A stretch of DNA of 12,706 bases from Coleofasciculus sp. S288 (GTDB lineage Bacteria > Cyanobacteriota > Cyanobacteriia > Cyanobacteriales > Coleofasciculaceae): positions 1-12,706 of the forward strand of contig JAIUYC010000016.1 in NCBI GenBank assembly GCA_020216575.1. Reading direction: 5' to 3'. This document shows, piece after piece, positions 10,762 to 12,706 of this stretch (position 1 is the stretch's first letter; each line of letters opens with the position of its first letter). The notes beneath the pieces were generated by a model. The model saw only the letters and a program-made list of their open reading frames with translations, did no database searches and was not told the DNA's origin. A program made the position numbers and the translations under genes.

Positions 10762-11388
10762 ATGAGTGATCAAAATCCCTACGAAAAGCTCGGGGTCACG
10801 GAAGACGCTTCTTTTGATGAAATCCAGGAGGCTAAAAAACGCATAATGCAGCAGTATCGGGGCGATCAGAAGGTCTTGGATACGATGGAGGCTGCCTACG
10901 ATGCGATTATTATGGATCGCCTCCGGATGCGCCAAGAGGGGAAAATTAAAGTTCCGGAACGCATCCGCTTTCCGGAGAGACTGTCTCAAGCACCGCCGAG
11001 TTTTCCCCAACCCCCAGTCAATAACTCTCCTGCATGGCTGCAACGGATGCTCGATACGCCGACAAGAGGGGACTTGCTCTGGCCTGCTGTTTCATTCTTA
11101 CTGTTGGGTGGAATGACTGCTTTTTATCGAGCCCCGGATAATTCGCTTCTCCCCTTAACTTTGGCGTTAGGTTTCGGATGTAGTATTTACTTTATCAATC
11201 GTAAAGAACGCCAATTTGGTCGAGCTGTGTTGCTCTCGCTAGTCGGTTTACTAGCGGGGTTGGGATTGGGAACTTTGTTGGGCAATCCATTGGACGCGCA
11301 ACTTGATAGTATCAGTTTGGAAACGGAAAAATTTACCACGTTGGTAACATTTGTTGTTTTTTGGTTGATTAGTAGCTTCCTTCGTTAA
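10762..11388 (+). CDS. CPP1-like (J-domain-like) integral membrane protein
   Basis: 208 residues. The N-terminal J-like region (about 4-60: NPYEKLGVTEDASFDEIQEAKKRI...MEAAYDAIIMDRLRMRQEGK) lacks the HPD tripeptide, with QQYRGDQK where the loop would be, so it should not stimulate Hsp70 as a classical DnaJ. A Pro-rich linker (64-100) leads to four membrane helices (about 105-122, 128-145, 153-173, 191-207). This is the architecture of the cyanobacterial/plastid CPP1-like family (PF11833), which in plants is a holdase-type chaperone of protochlorophyllide oxidoreductase. A role in thylakoid or pigment-enzyme biogenesis is inferred from that family. GGAGG lies 6 nt before the ATG. It is divergent from the response regulator and followed by a strong hairpin. 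Confidence 0.92.
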   Translation: MSDQNPYEKLGVTEDASFDEIQEAKKRIMQQYRGDQKVLDTMEAAYDAIIMDRLRMRQEGKIKVPERIRFPERLSQAPPSFPQPPVNNSPAWLQRMLDTPTRGDLLWPAVSFLLLGGMTAFYRAPDNSLLPLTLALGFGCSIYFINRKERQFGRAVLLSLVGLLAGLGLGTLLGNPLDAQLDSISLETEKFTTLVTFVVFWLISSFLR

Positions 11389-11444
11389 CAAATGTCTCCG
11401 AGTGAGTAACCCGTCCTTGATTTGATTAGCGATCGCTTTTATGG

Positions 11445-11475
11445 CGCGAGCAGAGAACCTCTGCTCGCGTTGTCA
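11445..11475 (+). terminator. Terminator hairpin of the CPP1-like gene
   Basis: CGCGAGCAGAG (11445-11455) and CTCTGCTCGCG (11459-11469) make a perfect 11-bp stem with loop AAC, followed by TTGTCAT. It lies 56 nt after the stop. The following T-tract is poor, but the stem is very stable. Confidence 0.65.
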
Positions 11476-11508
11476 TATTATCTGCTTATCTACAAGGCTT
11501 CAAGCAAG

Positions 11509-11526
11509 AGTACCCTTGAGGGTACT
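11509..11526. repeat. 18-bp palindrome AGTACCCT-TG-AGGGTACT
   Basis: Perfect 8-bp arms with a 2-nt centre, in non-coding DNA between the CPP1-like and haloperoxidase-like genes. The spacing is too tight for an RNA hairpin terminator and more like a DNA-binding site; the binder is unknown. Confidence 0.45.
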
Positions 11527-11876
11527 ACCTGAGTTCCACTGAATTGCTCAGAATAAAAACACAGATGATTGCCTCCTACTCCAACGTTTTGAGAAATAGG
11601 AATTTGTCCGAAGCTTAGACATCAGAATAGGAGTCATTTTCAAATAATTGTCTTTTTCCGCGACTCTCTGTTTGTAGCCAGTAGCAGATTTAGCAAATTT
11701 TCAACAGAAGCTCGATTGTATCCTGATGAACTAATAAATGTTTTGAAGGAGTTTCCATACTACTTTCAATAGGCTTTCGCGATCGCGTCGAAGAGCCGTT
11801 CGCCATTCAGTCCTTAATAATGCAGTTTTGTTTCTTCATTATTTGTTGCTAAACGTAACAGATGTGAAGGATTTCT

Positions 11877-11891
11877 GTAAACGGAGTTTAC
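11877..11891. promoter_or_regulatory. Small inverted repeat upstream of the haloperoxidase-like gene
   Basis: GTAAAC-GGA-GTTTAC, perfect 6-bp arms, about 86 nt before the start codon. It is a possible operator or 5'-UTR stem; weak on length alone. Confidence 0.3.
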
Positions 11892-11955
11892 GCGATTGAA
11901 GACTGCAATCCAAGGTGGTTTGTTAACTCAAATCACTAGCAACCTGCAACTGTAG

Positions 11956-11970
11956 TCCTAAAAAATAGGA
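11956..11970 (+). promoter_or_regulatory. Ribosome binding site of the haloperoxidase-like gene, within a weak hairpin
   Basis: AGGA (11967-11970) lies 6 nt before the ATG at 11977 and fixes that start. The SD is half of TCCTA-AAAAA-TAGGA, a 5-bp stem that could partly hide it. Confidence 0.5.
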
Positions 11971-11976
11971 ATTGCA

Positions 11977-12706
11977 ATGACAAATTATCGGATTTCCGGT
12001 CGTGTAATCCATCGCAAAACTGGCGAAGGGATTGCAGGACTCCGGGTTGAGGTATGGGACAAAGACTTAATTTTCGATGACTTGGTCGGTAATGCTGTTA
12101 CCGATAAGCAAGGTGCTTTCCAAATCGAGTTTGATGGCTCTCACTTTCAAGAACTCTTTTTCGATCGCCAACCCGACCTCTTCTTCAAAGTATTTCACAA
12201 AAATGAACTGATTAGAAGCACTAAGGATTCAGTGCTGTGGAATGTAGCAGCAGGAGACACTCAAGTCTCAATTGAGGTAGAGCGACCCATTTCCACCAAT
12301 CCCAAGCCCCATCCAGCCAAGCCAACTTTAACTACACGCCCCCTTCAGGAGGAACTTTTCGTGGGAAATCCATTTACCCGTCGTACCGCAGCTCGCAAAA
12401 TCCGCCAAGACGCGGCTGAACTGGCTTTTCTTCGCCCCCATTTCCAGCAAGTGACGAACGGTGAAGAGTCCGCTTATCGAAACCCTGACAATCAGCTTAG
12501 CTATATTGCCAACTATTCCAAAGGATTACCTCACAACGAGCTAGGCGAGGTTGAGCCAGAAGCCTACAGAGCCTTACTCAAAGCCTTAACCACTGGGAAT
12601 CCGGATGACTTTGAGAAAATACCCTTGGGAACCGATCCCAAAAACGGCGGTCGCAAGTTGACGAATCCGCAGGCAGGATTAGCCTTTGACTTGGAAGGAC
12701 CAGATG
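11977..12706 (+). CDS. Regulatory-like beta-sandwich domain fused to a vanadium-dependent haloperoxidase-like protein (partial)
   Basis: 243 residues to the window edge without a stop; the C-terminus is missing. Residues 1-100 (YRISGRVIHRKTGEGIAGLRV, VTDKQGAFQIEF, DLFFKVFHKNELIRST) form a transthyretin/carboxypeptidase-regulatory-like domain in which one repeat unit wraps a beta-sandwich. A Pro-rich linker (104-122) leads to RRTAARKIRQDAAELAF and then NYSKGLPHNELGEVEPEAYR, KALTTGNPDDFEKIP and KLTNPQAGLAFDLEGPD, the N-terminal segment I associate with cyanobacterial vanadium-dependent haloperoxidases (PAP2-fold). Those enzymes oxidise halides with peroxide. The vanadate-binding Lys/Arg/His residues would lie beyond the window and cannot be checked. 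There is no signal peptide. It has a good ribosome site and is preceded by a long non-coding region, so it is probably independently transcribed. Confidence 0.75.
   Translation, partial: MTNYRISGRVIHRKTGEGIAGLRVEVWDKDLIFDDLVGNAVTDKQGAFQIEFDGSHFQELFFDRQPDLFFKVFHKNELIRSTKDSVLWNVAAGDTQVSIEVERPISTNPKPHPAKPTLTTRPLQEELFVGNPFTRRTAARKIRQDAAELAFLRPHFQQVTNGEESAYRNPDNQLSYIANYSKGLPHNELGEVEPEAYRALLKALTTGNPDDFEKIPLGTDPKNGGRKLTNPQAGLAFDLEGPD

Larger units (their letters stand above)
11389..11976. other. Long intergenic region before the haloperoxidase-like gene
   Basis: 588 bp without a credible gene. It holds two HIP1 sites (11429-11436, 11779-11786), the hairpin at 11445-11469, a perfect palindrome at 11509-11526 and a 6-bp stem at 11877-11891. 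No clear sigma-70 promoter stands out, although the haloperoxidase promoter should be here. Confidence 0.6.

Noticed and set aside
10723..11043. 106-codon minus-strand ORF opposite the CPP1-like gene
   Set aside because: Covers the J-like region of a well supported plus-strand gene and shows no motif.

Overview
The window is chromosomal DNA of a cyanobacterium, most likely a filamentous or otherwise repeat-rich one. Evidence: psbN and psbH (photosystem II) in their typical divergent arrangement with tatA behind psbH; a CPP1-like J-domain-related membrane protein of the oxygenic-phototroph type; ten copies of the HIP1 octamer GCGATCGC; and many short heptameric repeats (STRR type) and small palindromes of the kind scattered through cyanobacterial genomes.

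Layout. 1-159 (+) is the C-terminal tail of a probable outer-membrane beta-barrel protein. It converges on a minus-strand gene for a secreted PEP-CTERM protein (305-1612), which is preceded by a 38-codon minus-strand ORF carrying one RTX-like calcium-binding motif (1694-1810). About 700 bp of AT-rich and repeat-containing DNA follows. Next is a 703-aa cyanobacterial protein of unknown function on the minus strand (2511-4622) with internal duplications. It is divergent from a large GH38 alpha-mannosidase (4847-8266, +) that contains several repeat elements read through in frame. psbN (8454-8585, -) and psbH (8670-8873, +) diverge from a shared promoter region, and psbH is followed by tatA (8985-9257), each with its own terminator. 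An OmpR-family response regulator (9556-10281, -) lies divergent from the CPP1-like gene (10762-11388, +), with a duplicated 40-bp palindrome-containing element between them. The window ends inside a gene that joins a regulatory-like beta-sandwich domain to a vanadium-haloperoxidase-like region (11977 to the edge, +).

The genes do not form one pathway. psbN/psbH, tatA and the CPP1-like gene are housekeeping genes for thylakoid biogenesis and protein export. The mannosidase, PEP-CTERM protein and haloperoxidase are stand-alone enzymes or surface proteins. No CRISPR array, RNA gene, intact insertion sequence or defence system was recognised. The strongest unusual signal is repeat DNA (heptamer tracts and palindromes) incorporated into coding sequence: at least four places in the mannosidase and two in the 703-aa protein, all without breaking the frame.
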